Origin: Roseateles_E cavernae
GTDB lineage: Bacteria > Pseudomonadota > Gammaproteobacteria > Burkholderiales > Burkholderiaceae_C
Assembly: GCF_040187885.1 (NCBI RefSeq)
Contig: NZ_JBDPLH010000010.1
Location: 1-64,000, forward strand
Direction of reading: 5' to 3'
DNA: 64,000 bases
Below, piece by piece: positions 24,584 to 33,617 of the stretch; the first letter of the stretch is position 1, and each line of letters starts with the position of its first letter. The notes beneath the pieces were generated by a model. The model ran no database searches, was not told the origin of the DNA, and saw nothing but the letters and a program-made list of their open reading frames with translations. Made by a program: the position numbers and the translations under genes.

Positions 24584-26131
24584 ATGCGAATCAATGAACC
24601 TGTCACACAGCGAGAATTTGAGTTCCCCGCCGATGCAACACTGATGTCGACCACCGACCCTCAGAGCCAAATCACCTACGCCAACGCAGCATTCGCTGCG
24701 GTGAGTGGCTTCACCAGCGAAGAGCTGCGGGGGCAGCCGCACAACTTGGTCCGCCACCCCGACATGCCAATAGAAGCGTTCGCCGACATGTGGCGCACGC
24801 TCAAGGCAGGCCTGCCTTGGACGGGATTGGTGAAGAACCGTCGCAAGTGTGGCGACCACTACTGGGTCAGGGCCAATGCTGCCCCGGTGGTTCGAGGCGG
24901 TCGCACCGTCGGCTACATATCGGTGCGAACCAAGCCTTCGCGGGACGAGGTCAATAGCGCGCAAGCGCTGTATGCGGATCTTCGCCAAGGGCGGGGTCGT
25001 GGGCGCGGGCTGCATCAGGGCGTACTCGTTCACGGCGGAGTCTGGGCATGGACCTCATGGCTGAAAACGATGCCGGTCCGCTGGCGGATTCGTGGCGTCA
25101 TGATGGTCTTGTTGCCTGGGCTTGTTGGGGCGGCCGTCATGGTCGGCATGGCTGGCGAATCACTCGGTGGCTTCGCGGCGCTGAGCGCAGCATTGCTGTC
25201 ACTGGGTTCGTGGCTGCTGGAGTGTCAGATCGCACGCCCGCTGGAACACGTGCAGCGCCAGGCATTGCGTGTGGCAACGGGCGAGAGCCAGGAGGTTGCC
25301 CCTCTCGATCGGGTCGATGAAATCGGCATGACCATGCGCACCATCAACCAACTCGGCCTCATGTTCCGCTGGCTCACCGACGACGTGAGCCAACAGGTGT
25401 TGACGGTGCAAAGCGCGGTCTCGGAGATTGCTCGAGGCAATATGGACCTTGGCTCGCGTACCGAGCAAGCTGCCGCCAGCGTGCAGCAGACGGCCTCCTC
25501 AATGGAGCAGATGACATCCAGTGTGACGAACAATGCTGAAACGGCAACACAGGTCAGCCGACTGTCCCGTTCGGCCAGCGACGCGGCCGAACGAGGTGGC
25601 CAGGTCGTGTCCGAGGTGGTAGCCATCATGCACGAGATCACCAAAGCTTCCAATCGTATTGCCGACATCATCGGCGTCATCGACGGCGTTGCGTTTCAAA
25701 CGAACATACTTGCGCTCAATGCCGCCGTCGAAGCGGCCCGCGCCGGAGAACAAGGGCTCGGCTTCGCGGTAGTGGCTGGCGAGGTGCGGAACCTCGCCGG
25801 GCGATGCACGCAGGCCGCCAAGGAGATCAAAGTGCTGATCGGTGCCAGCACGGACAAGGTCGACGCCGGCTCAAGAATGGCCGACGAGGCTGGGGTCACG
25901 ATGGAGCGCATCGTGGAACAGGTCAAACGCGTGTCCGATCTCATCGCCGAGATCAGCAAAGCAACGACCGAACAGTCGGCAGGCATCTCGCAGGTCGGCC
26001 AAGCCGTTAGCCACCTTGACGAGATCACCCAGCAAAATGCAGCGCTGGTCGAGCAGGGGGCGGCAGCCTCGCAAAGCCTGGAACAGCAGACGGCGCGTCT
26101 GGTAGAGGCCGTGAGCGTGTTTCGCCGCTGA
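24584..26131 (+). CDS. Aer-like PAS chemoreceptor (methyl-accepting chemotaxis protein)
   Basis: A 515-residue protein. A PAS domain at about 20-120 has the Aer-type motif (DPQSQITYANAAFAAVSGF, NLVRHPDMP, WTGLVKNRRKCGDHYWV). Two closely spaced membrane helices at about 170-205 lie without a periplasmic domain. A HAMP-like segment follows, then a signalling domain with the conserved tip NILALNAAVEAARAGEQG. Aer-type receptors sense redox or energy state through FAD in PAS. No C-terminal CheR-tethering pentapeptide is present. It closes the sensory island. Confidence 0.9.
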   Translation: MRINEPVTQREFEFPADATLMSTTDPQSQITYANAAFAAVSGFTSEELRGQPHNLVRHPDMPIEAFADMWRTLKAGLPWTGLVKNRRKCGDHYWVRANAAPVVRGGRTVGYISVRTKPSRDEVNSAQALYADLRQGRGRGRGLHQGVLVHGGVWAWTSWLKTMPVRWRIRGVMMVLLPGLVGAAVMVGMAGESLGGFAALSAALLSLGSWLLECQIARPLEHVQRQALRVATGESQEVAPLDRVDEIGMTMRTINQLGLMFRWLTDDVSQQVLTVQSAVSEIARGNMDLGSRTEQAAASVQQTASSMEQMTSSVTNNAETATQVSRLSRSASDAAERGGQVVSEVVAIMHEITKASNRIADIIGVIDGVAFQTNILALNAAVEAARAGEQGLGFAVVAGEVRNLAGRCTQAAKEIKVLIGASTDKVDAGSRMADEAGVTMERIVEQVKRVSDLIAEISKATTEQSAGISQVGQAVSHLDEITQQNAALVEQGAAASQSLEQQTARLVEAVSVFRR

Positions 26132-26390
26132 TCCGGCGGAGCGATGCAATGGCTGGCTCGCACCACGAGCCAGTTTATGCCCGGATTTTTCGCCAGCGAG
26201 CGTTTAGTTCCCTGCGCGTAGTTCGCTGCGTCACATCATCGGCCCACCGTGACTTTTCTGGCGAGTGCTGCGCAGCTTGCTGCCTCCCGCCACGAACGCC
26301 CGGATTTGCGGGAAGGCGGAGGGCATTTGTCATCGAGCTGCGACGGTAACCCGTCACAACGCGACCGATCGCAACTGGATCGGGCCGGCA
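26132..26390. other. Intergenic, no gene seen
   Basis: Follows the chemoreceptor stop. No credible reading frame, hairpin terminator or repeat was recognised before the decayed receiver begins. Confidence 0.4.
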
Positions 26391-26658
26391 GCCATTCTGC
26401 GGCGGGTCGATGACGAGCCATCGACGATCAGCGCACTGCGCCTTTTTTCTCTCCATGACTGGCGGACTATCACAGCCGACGGCGGCGAAGCAGCACTCAC
26501 CATCGTCCGCGATGAGCCCGTTGATCGGATAGTTTCCGACATACTGCCGCTGCCGGCCGTTGCCAGGAATCGACTGGGCCTGCACGGCTCAAGTTGCGCA
26601 CTTGCTCCCCGACACCGAGCGGGTACTGGACGATCTCTGCGAAGCACGGGCAGTGTGA
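26391..26658 (+). pseudogene. Decayed response-regulator receiver remnant
   Basis: In one frame the sequence reads AILRRVDDEPSTISALRLFS, then ITADGGEAALTIVRDEPVDR and IVSDILPLPAVA, an unmistakable receiver core (VDDEP, DGGEAAL, VDxIVSD). Around 26566-26575 it shifts frame to read AQVAHLLPDTERVLDDL and a stop, matching the region after the phospho-acceptor in RpfG-like regulators. There is no start with a ribosome-binding site, and the Lys/Thr parts are missing. This is an eroded gene; the original output domain is gone. Confidence 0.65.
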
Positions 26659-27050
26659 GGCTTTGCCGTTGCGATGACCTGCGGCGCTGATCGCTGCCGA
26701 ACGTCAATCTCCCAATGAGTTGCCTGAGATGTTCACGCCACAAAAATTCTTAATGCGAATTGTTCGTGTTACGATTTGTGCCTCAAGCTGCATGTCACGC
26801 TCATCGCTAAGACTCGCAGGAACTCACAGAGCTAGCCATAGCCAGCCCAGGACCGCTGAACAGCGCCGTCCTCTCCGGAATACGCCTTCTCGCGAAATGG
26901 CTGTGTTGAAAGCCCACGGACGGAAACACCGGCCAGCGCATTGATCGTTCGCCCTTGTGCGCCGCCGACAACGGCCTCCCGGAGGCAGGACGCACTCGGT
27001 CAAGCCCATCGCGCGCCATAGCTTCTGAACCATTGCCTTCGAGTCCATCC
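26659..27050. other. Promoter-bearing gap upstream of iron-type operon
   Basis: About 390 nt without a supported gene. It contains the dyad at 26752-26770 in an AT-rich stretch and probably a long 5' leader of the ABC/TonB operon. Confidence 0.4.
26752..26770. promoter_or_regulatory. Candidate Fur box
   Basis: AATGCGAATTGTTCGTGTT is an imperfect dyad with arms of the form AAYRCGAA and TTCGYRTT, resembling betaproteobacterial Fur sites. It lies about 280 nt upstream of an operon ending in a TonB siderophore receptor, a typical Fur target. The assignment is by eye. Confidence 0.4.
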
Positions 27051-27758
27051 ATGCTGCAAGCCACGCAACTGAGCAAACGATTCGGTGCCCATCAGGCGCT
27101 CGATACGCTGACACTGTCGATCGCACCCGGCGAGGTGTTCTGCCTGCTCGGCCCGAACGGGGCCGGCAAGACCACCACACTAAACCTGTTCCTGGGCTTC
27201 TTGAAGCCGACGCAAGGCGACGCCCGGGTGGATGGCCTGGATGTGGCCACCGATCCAGATGGCGCACGTGCGCGCCTGAGCTACCTGCCCGAGCAGGTGG
27301 CGCTGTATCCGCACCTGTCGGGCTTGGACAATCTTCGCTTCTTCGCCAGCGTATCCGGCGCCCGAACCGACACGCCAATGCTGCAGCAATGCCTGGCCGA
27401 TGCCGGCCTGCAATGTGACGCGTTCGACCGCCGGGTGTCCGGCTACTCGAAGGGCATGCGGCAAAAGGTGGCGGTCGCACTGACGCTGCTGCGCGCCAGC
27501 AAGGCCTTGCTGCTCGACGAGCCCACCTCGGGTCTCGACCCGCAGGCCTCGCGCGAGTTTGCCGGCCTGATCGGTGGTCTGCGTGAGCGGGGCCTTGCCG
27601 TGCTGATGGCCACGCACGACCTGATTCACGCGAAGGACGTGGCCACACGCATCGGCATCATGAAGTCCGGCCGGCTGGTGGCCGAGTTCGCGTCCGACGA
27701 GGTCTCCCACCAGCAGCTGCAACAGGCCTATCTGGACCAGATCGGCGGTACTCCATGA
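27051..27758 (+). CDS. ABC transporter ATP-binding protein
   Basis: A 235-residue ATPase. The ATG at 27051 begins the domain (MLQATQLSKRFGAHQALD). Walker A is GPNGAGKTTTLN, the signature is VSGYSKGMRQKVAVAL (the YSKGM variant common in exporters and gliding-type systems), Walker B is ALLLDEPTSGLD and the H-loop is MATHD. It overlaps the first permease gene by 4 nt. With two DUF3526-type permeases it forms an ABC-2-like exporter linked to a TonB receptor and PepSY protein, perhaps in siderophore or metallophore handling. Confidence 0.92.
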   Translation: MLQATQLSKRFGAHQALDTLTLSIAPGEVFCLLGPNGAGKTTTLNLFLGFLKPTQGDARVDGLDVATDPDGARARLSYLPEQVALYPHLSGLDNLRFFASVSGARTDTPMLQQCLADAGLQCDAFDRRVSGYSKGMRQKVAVALTLLRASKALLLDEPTSGLDPQASREFAGLIGGLRERGLAVLMATHDLIHAKDVATRIGIMKSGRLVAEFASDEVSHQQLQQAYLDQIGGTP

Positions 27759-29179
27759 GGCGCGCATTGGCGATCGCCGGCAAGGACCTGCGCGAAGCTA
27801 CGGCTGACGGCCGTCTGTGGCTGGCATGGGCGCTGGCGGTCGGCGTACTGGCGGTGGCGGCGCTGCAAGGCTGGACTGCATTGTCACAGGACGAGTCGGA
27901 ACGCAGTGCCATCTCGAGCCTGGTGCGCACGCAGTGGGAAACCCAGGGAGAGAAGAATCCGCACAGCGGCGCGCACTTCGGCCAGTACGTGTTCAAGCCC
28001 GCCAGCGCAAGCGCATTCATCGATGCAGGGGTCAATGCCGACGCGGGGCGTGCCATCTGGCTCGACCCGCACCGGCGCAACCTGTCGCGCCTCAAGGCGT
28101 CGGAAGACCAGTCAGCCGCCGAACGGCTCAGCCGTGGCGGCGTGGGCCTGGTGCTGCAATGGATACTGCCGCTCCTCGTGGTTCTGCTCAGCTTCGGTGC
28201 CGTGGCCGGTGAGCGCGAGGCCGGCACTTGGCGAATGCTGGCGAGTCTGGGCGTCACATCCGGCCGCTTGCTGGCCGGCAAGCTGGCCGGGCTTGGGCTG
28301 GTGCTGGCGCCGACCTGGGCCTTTTTCTCGGTCGTACTGGGGTTGGTTGCCTGGCTGGGCGGCCCCGGCAGCGCCGATACGCTCGGCCGCATCGCCGGCC
28401 TGACCCTGCTGTACACGCTGTACCTGGCCATCTTCGGACTGCTGGCGCTGGGCGTCTCGGCACGCTGCGCGTCGGCTTCGCGAGCCCTGGCGCTGCTGCT
28501 CGTGCTGTGGGGCATCAACGGTTTCGTCGCGCCGCGCCTGGGCGCGGCGGTGGCAAGCGCCGCCGTCGGCCTGCCGACATCGGAACAGTTCCACGCCGCC
28601 GTCCACCACGACATCCAGCGGGGCATGGGCCAGGATGGTGACGCCAGCACGCGCTACCAGCGCTTCCTGGCCGCCACGCTCGCCCGCTACGGCGTCAGCC
28701 GCGCCGAGGAACTACCGGTCGGACTGCGCGGCCTGCGGCTGATCGAGAACGACGCCTATTCGAGCCGTGTGCACGACAAGCACTTCCGGGATCTGGAAAG
28801 CCGGCTCAGCGCGCAGGCCGAGTGGCAGCTCTGGGGCGCGCTGTTGGCCCCGCTGATGCCGGTTCGTGCCCTGTCGCAGGCGCTGGCGGGCACCGACCTT
28901 CATCATCACATGCACTTCGCCGCCGCCGCAGAGACCTATCGGCGCGGTTTCGTCGATGCCACCAGCGAACGCATCGCCCAACGCAACACCGGCACCGGCA
29001 ACGCCGCCACGGCCGACAACGAGTTCTGGGCATCGCTGGCCCCGTTCGCCTACCGGCCACCGACCTGGACCTGGGGGCTGGCTCAGCAGTGGCGCGCACT
29101 GGCACTGCTTGCGCTGTGGCTCCTGGCAGCAGCCTGGTTTGCAGTCAGCGGCTTCCGCCGCTTCACCACGGAGGTTTGA
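27755..29179 (+). CDS. ABC-2 type permease, DUF3526 family (1)
   Basis: A 474-residue membrane protein. One N-terminal TM (about 20-40) is followed by a large extracytoplasmic loop (NPHSGAHFGQYVFKPASA). A central block of helices contains the ABC-2 signature SFGAVAGEREAGTWRMLAS. A second large loop contains LHHHMHFAAAAETYRR and a final TM. These features define the DUF3526 permeases that occur as tandem pairs beside TonB receptors. It overlaps the ATPase gene and abuts the second permease gene with no gap. Confidence 0.85.
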   Translation: MRRALAIAGKDLREATADGRLWLAWALAVGVLAVAALQGWTALSQDESERSAISSLVRTQWETQGEKNPHSGAHFGQYVFKPASASAFIDAGVNADAGRAIWLDPHRRNLSRLKASEDQSAAERLSRGGVGLVLQWILPLLVVLLSFGAVAGEREAGTWRMLASLGVTSGRLLAGKLAGLGLVLAPTWAFFSVVLGLVAWLGGPGSADTLGRIAGLTLLYTLYLAIFGLLALGVSARCASASRALALLLVLWGINGFVAPRLGAAVASAAVGLPTSEQFHAAVHHDIQRGMGQDGDASTRYQRFLAATLARYGVSRAEELPVGLRGLRLIENDAYSSRVHDKHFRDLESRLSAQAEWQLWGALLAPLMPVRALSQALAGTDLHHHMHFAAAAETYRRGFVDATSERIAQRNTGTGNAATADNEFWASLAPFAYRPPTWTWGLAQQWRALALLALWLLAAAWFAVSGFRRFTTEV

Positions 29180-30631
29180 ATGAACGGCATCTTCCGGGCC
29201 GCCTATTTCAAGGCGGAATGGCTGCGCTTCAGCCGCGACCGCGCCAATCTGCTGGTGCTCGGTATCCTCACCCTGCTTTGCCTGATCGCGACAGCCAACG
29301 GTTGGCACGGTGCACAACAGCGCCGCCAAGTGCAGCAGCAGGCCACGGCCAGCGCCCTCGAACGACTGGCACGCATGCAGCACGAGGTCGCCTCCATCGC
29401 GCCCGACCGCCCCTTGATCGCGCAGGGCATCGACCCCGCCAGCCCGGCCAAGCTGGCCAATGGCGACGCCACATTCCGCGTTGGGTTGCCGCCTGCCGCT
29501 GGCGCCGCGCTGGCACTCGGAACGGCGGCGCTGCTGCCCCAGTCCATCGAGGTCAGCACGCGCACGCGCCACACCCAGGCCGCGAACCAGAACATCGTGA
29601 ATCCGGCGCTGGCAAGCAGCGGCAGCTTCGACCTGGCCTTCGTGGTCGTCGTGCTGATGCCGCTGGCGGCGATTGCTCTGGCATGGCGGCTGCAAGCCCA
29701 TGACCGCGAACTCGGCACCTGGCGGCTGATCAGTGCGGTGCCGGGCGCCGCGCGCGGCCTGTTCGCAGCAGCCTTGCTGCTGCGCCTGGCCCTGCTGTGC
29801 TTCGCGCCGCTGCTGGGCGGCGCGCTGGCAGTGTTCGGATTCGCCGGATTTGGCAGCGCCGCCTGGCTGAGCTGGGGCAGCTATGCGCTGATCGTGCTGC
29901 TCTACGCGCTGCTATGGCTGGTGCTGGCCGGCCTGCTGAACCTGACTCCGGCTCGTTCGCAGACACTGGCGCTGAGCCTGGTCGGCCTGTGGCTGGTGGC
30001 GGTCTTTGGTGTTCCGGCGGGTATCGCGGCCGGAGCCGGACCGCTGCCGTCGCGGCTCGCCACCATTGTCGAGTTGCGGGCACTGGACGCTGTCAGCCGC
30101 GTGGACGGCGAGGCGCTTGAGGAGGGCTACCGGGCCAGCCACCCCGAGGCGATGCCAGGCGAGTCGATGCCGCAGAAGGGCGATCACCGCATCCGGCTGT
30201 TCTCGACACAACTCGCCTTCGACATGAAGGCAGCCCCGATCGTCGCCAAGGTGGATGCGGCGGTCGCGCAAGAGAACGAGCGCGTCGAACGGCTGAGCTG
30301 GCTTTCGCCGGCCCTGGCCGCGCAAGTGGCGCTGGAGCAGCTCGCCGGCAACGACCTCCACCGCCACCAGCGCTTCATGGCCCAGGTAGATGCCTACCAG
30401 GCGTGCTGGCGCGACTACTTCCGACCGCTGGTGCTGTCGATGCGCAATATGCGCGCGACCGACTACGACGGCATCCCGCGCTTTCAATTCACCGGGCCGC
30501 CGGTGCTCATGCCGGTCAGCGGCCTGCCGCAAACCGCGGCGGCCGTTGCGGCATGGCTGCTGATCGCCGCCGCAGCGGTCGCCCTCGCTCGAAGGCGAGC
30601 CATCAATTCACAACCCTCCCATCTCATCTGA
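29180..30631 (+). CDS. ABC-2 type permease, DUF3526 family (2)
   Basis: A 483-residue paralogue of the preceding permease with the same architecture: N-terminal TM (LLVLGILTLLCLIATANG), a loop with NQNIVNPALASSGSFDLAF, a central ABC-2 core (WRLQAHDRELGTWRLISAV), a second loop with LHRHQRFMAQVDAYQACWRD and a C-terminal TM followed by RRR. The two permeases would form a heterodimer with the ATPase at 27051. The TonB receptor gene starts 7 nt after it, so expression is coupled. Confidence 0.85.
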   Translation: MNGIFRAAYFKAEWLRFSRDRANLLVLGILTLLCLIATANGWHGAQQRRQVQQQATASALERLARMQHEVASIAPDRPLIAQGIDPASPAKLANGDATFRVGLPPAAGAALALGTAALLPQSIEVSTRTRHTQAANQNIVNPALASSGSFDLAFVVVVLMPLAAIALAWRLQAHDRELGTWRLISAVPGAARGLFAAALLLRLALLCFAPLLGGALAVFGFAGFGSAAWLSWGSYALIVLLYALLWLVLAGLLNLTPARSQTLALSLVGLWLVAVFGVPAGIAAGAGPLPSRLATIVELRALDAVSRVDGEALEEGYRASHPEAMPGESMPQKGDHRIRLFSTQLAFDMKAAPIVAKVDAAVAQENERVERLSWLSPALAAQVALEQLAGNDLHRHQRFMAQVDAYQACWRDYFRPLVLSMRNMRATDYDGIPRFQFTGPPVLMPVSGLPQTAAAVAAWLLIAAAAVALARRRAINSQPSHLI

Positions 30632-30638
30632 TCTGCAC

Positions 30639-32843
30639 ATGTCCCCCATCGCCAACCACCCCTTCCGCCCCACCCTGCTTGCAACCGCGCTGGCGCTCTC
30701 ATGCAACAGCCTCCTGGCGCAGACGGCCGCGCCGCCCCCGAATGCCGCCAGCCCGGCAGCCGTGGCGGGAGAGCCCGACCGCGGCGACGACAAGGCCGCC
30801 AGCCTGCCCAGGGTCAGCGTCAAGGCCAACGCCCTGCGCGGCGTCACGCCGGGCACCATCACCTCGACGACCAAGGGTGAGGCCCAGGCGCTCACCACGC
30901 CACAGTCGATCAGCGTCGTCACCCGGGAGTTGATGGAGTCCCGCCAGGACAAGACCCTGGTCGATGCCGTGGCCGGCGTGGCCGGCGTGGTGTCCGGCGA
31001 ACGCGGCAACCGGGGTTTCGACGACATCGGGATCCGCGGCCAGGTGTTCGGGCAGGAGAAGTACATCGACGGCCTGAGCACGATGCGCCAAGGCTACGTG
31101 CCGGCCGAGGAGATCTTCGGCGCCGAGCGAGTCGAGGTACTCAAGGGCCCGGCATCGCTGCTGTACGGCAACGTGCGCCCTGGCGGCATGGTCAATGTCG
31201 TCAGCAAACGCCCCAGGCGCGAAGCATTCGGCGCGCTCGGGCTCACGATCGGTAGCTACGGCTTCAAGCAAATCACGGCAGACCTCGGCCGCCCCCTGTC
31301 GGACGACGGGCGTTCCGCCTTCCGCGTAGCGGCCCTCGCCAACGACAGCGACGACGTCGTGGACCATGTCTACTTCAAGAACAACTACGTTGCACCCTCG
31401 TTCCGCTTCGCGTTGACCGACCGCACCGAACTGACCCTGCTCACGAGCCACCAGGACCGGGAATGGTTGCGCCTGCAGGGGCTCCCACCCAAGGGCACGG
31501 TGCTGCCCAACATCAACGGCCCCGTGTCACGCAGCTTCTACGCCGGCGAACCCGGGTTCGGCCACAACGAGTTCTCCCGTACGCGGGTGGGCTACGAACT
31601 GCAGCACCGCTTCGGCGAGGGCTGGACGCTGCAGCAGAACTTCCGGTGGGACGACTACGTCCTCAAGCAACGCGCATCGGCCTTCCTCGGCGCCCTGGCG
31701 GCCAACCAGCGCACCCAGTCGCGCACCGGCAGCATTCAAGACGACGACTATCGCACCGTGGCGCTGGACAGCTATGTCAACGGCAAGGTCGAAACAGCCA
31801 TCGGCACGCACGACCTGACCTTGGGGCTGGACCTGAACGACAAGCACGGCCGTTTGTCGTCGCAGGCCTGTACGGCAGCCAATATGGGGACGATCGATCT
31901 GTTCGCGCCCGTCTATGGCCGATCGATCAGTTGTACCGGTGCACTCGCGGACAGCACCCAGGACATCCGATCCGCCGGCCTGTATGCACGCGACCGGCTC
32001 AGCCTGAGCCGAAGCCTGCACCTGAGCGCCGGCCTGCGCCATGATCGGGTGACGGCGCGCACCTTCAACAACCGCACGTCGGCCGTCAGCAGCCAATCCA
32101 GGGACAGCGCCTCCACCGGCATGCTCGGACTGAGCTGGGAGGTGGCCACTGGCATCGCACCGTACGCGAGCTGGGCGAACTCCTTCGTGCCGATCAGCGG
32201 CACGGATTTCGGCGGGAAAGCCTTCAAGCCCGAAACCGGCCGGCAGCTCGAGGCCGGGATCAAGTTCGAGCGCGATGGCGGCCGGCAGGTGGCCAGCATC
32301 GCCGTCTACGACCTCAGGCGCCAGAACGTCACAACCAATGACCCCGTCAACAGCGGCTTCAGCGTCCAACAGGGGGAACATCACAGCCAGGGCCTGGAGC
32401 TCGAGGCCGCAGCCGAGCTGCGCAACGGCCTGAGCCTGACCGCGGCATACGCTTACACCGATGCCGTGGTATCCAAGAGCAACGCCAGCCGCGTCATCAA
32501 TGGCGCCACCCGCTACGAGCAGGGCGCCACGGTCATCAACGTGCCTCGGCACAGCGCCAACGTCTGGGCCGTGTACCGATTGTCATCCGGTCCGCTGGCC
32601 GGATTCGGTGTCGGCTTCGGGCTGAGGCATGTCAGCGAGCGCACCGGCTACGCTTACGACTTCGCCATCCCCGGCTACACGGTCTTCGATGCCGCGCTGC
32701 AGTATCAAGGAACCGGCTGGCGCGCGGCGCTGAATGTGCGCAATCTGGCGGACAAGTCGATCTACGGCGGCGCTCTCAACAATGACGTCGTGACCCTGGG
32801 CGAAGTGCGCCAGGTGAGGCTCAACGTCGTGTACGAGTTCTGA
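30639..32843 (+). CDS. TonB-dependent siderophore receptor
   Basis: A 734-residue protein with a signal peptide (to about residue 30). The plug domain has TTPQSISVVTRELMESR, IGIRGQVFGQEKYIDGLST and VEVLKGPASLLYGNVRPGG, the classic siderophore-receptor motif. A 22-strand barrel follows, with FKPETGRQLEAGIK, SQGLELEAAAEL and a C-terminal aromatic strand ending in Phe (VRLNVVYEF). It imports ferric siderophore, or another metal chelate, using TonB energy. It is the fourth gene of an ABC exporter/receptor/PepSY operon with a Fur-like site upstream. Confidence 0.92.
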   Translation: MSPIANHPFRPTLLATALALSCNSLLAQTAAPPPNAASPAAVAGEPDRGDDKAASLPRVSVKANALRGVTPGTITSTTKGEAQALTTPQSISVVTRELMESRQDKTLVDAVAGVAGVVSGERGNRGFDDIGIRGQVFGQEKYIDGLSTMRQGYVPAEEIFGAERVEVLKGPASLLYGNVRPGGMVNVVSKRPRREAFGALGLTIGSYGFKQITADLGRPLSDDGRSAFRVAALANDSDDVVDHVYFKNNYVAPSFRFALTDRTELTLLTSHQDREWLRLQGLPPKGTVLPNINGPVSRSFYAGEPGFGHNEFSRTRVGYELQHRFGEGWTLQQNFRWDDYVLKQRASAFLGALAANQRTQSRTGSIQDDDYRTVALDSYVNGKVETAIGTHDLTLGLDLNDKHGRLSSQACTAANMGTIDLFAPVYGRSISCTGALADSTQDIRSAGLYARDRLSLSRSLHLSAGLRHDRVTARTFNNRTSAVSSQSRDSASTGMLGLSWEVATGIAPYASWANSFVPISGTDFGGKAFKPETGRQLEAGIKFERDGGRQVASIAVYDLRRQNVTTNDPVNSGFSVQQGEHHSQGLELEAAAELRNGLSLTAAYAYTDAVVSKSNASRVINGATRYEQGATVINVPRHSANVWAVYRLSSGPLAGFGVGFGLRHVSERTGYAYDFAIPGYTVFDAALQYQGTGWRAALNVRNLADKSIYGGALNNDVVTLGEVRQVRLNVVYEF

Positions 32844-32848
32844 CCCCG

Positions 32849-33535
32849 ATGAGCGCGGTTCTCGACAGGCCTGCGTCCATGACAGCGACGGCGGTACAGC
32901 GGGCGCACCGCCGCAGCGTGCTATTCATGCGCTGGCTGCGCAAGATTCACCTGTGGGTGGGGCTGTGGGGTGCCGCGCTGGGCCTGCTGTTCGGCGCCAC
33001 AGGCATCCTGCTGAACCATCGCGCTGTGCTCAAGATACCGATCGAAAAAACAATTCAGCGCAGCGCCCAGTTGACCCTGCCCGCCGATGCGGAACAGCGA
33101 TTCGGGAGCATCGACGACATGAGGGCCTGGCTGCAGGCCGAGCTGAAATTCGAGGGCGTGCAGGTGCGCAGCAAGATGGAGCCGGCGCGCAAACTGATGT
33201 GGGCCGACCGCGAGGTCCAGCAGCCGGCGCGCTGGACCTTCAATCTCAGCAGTCCCCATCGAGGCGTCAGCGCCGAATACTTCGTCGGCAATCGTTTCGT
33301 CAAGGTCGACACGCAGGACGCCACGCCGATAGGCGCGCTGACACGCCTGCACATGGCGACGGGAGCGAACGTGTTCTGGGTGCTGTTGTCGGACACCATC
33401 GCCGGCGGCCTGATCGTGTTGTCCCTCACCGGGTTGCTGCTGTGGTCGCGGCTTCACAAGCTGCGCCTGCTCGCCGTGGCGACAAGCCTGGCCGGCCTCG
33501 TGGGCGCCGCCAGCTTCTTGTTGAGCGCGGCATGA
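32849..33535 (+). CDS. PepSY-associated membrane protein
   Basis: A 228-residue protein. After a 27-residue cytoplasmic start comes RWLRKIHLWVGLWGAALGLLFG (quoted in part), the usual first helix of PepSY_TM proteins. A periplasmic PepSY-like domain and two C-terminal helices follow (VLLSDTIAGGLIVLSLTGLLLW). Such proteins accompany TonB receptors and are thought to help reduce or release iron from siderophores at the inner membrane. It lies 5 nt after the receptor gene and ends the operon. Confidence 0.85.
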   Translation: MSAVLDRPASMTATAVQRAHRRSVLFMRWLRKIHLWVGLWGAALGLLFGATGILLNHRAVLKIPIEKTIQRSAQLTLPADAEQRFGSIDDMRAWLQAELKFEGVQVRSKMEPARKLMWADREVQQPARWTFNLSSPHRGVSAEYFVGNRFVKVDTQDATPIGALTRLHMATGANVFWVLLSDTIAGGLIVLSLTGLLLWSRLHKLRLLAVATSLAGLVGAASFLLSAA

Positions 33536-33617
33536 GTGCGGCAGCCCTGGCAAACCACCTACCGGGCGCATGGGTGAGGTTTTGCCGCCGCTGCCTGCGA
33601 GCAACAACGTTGCAAGA

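Noticed and set aside
24107..24597. Two about 100-codon frames in the gap before the Aer-like receptor
   Set aside because: No ribosome-binding site, Arg/Cys-rich composition and no recognisable motif.
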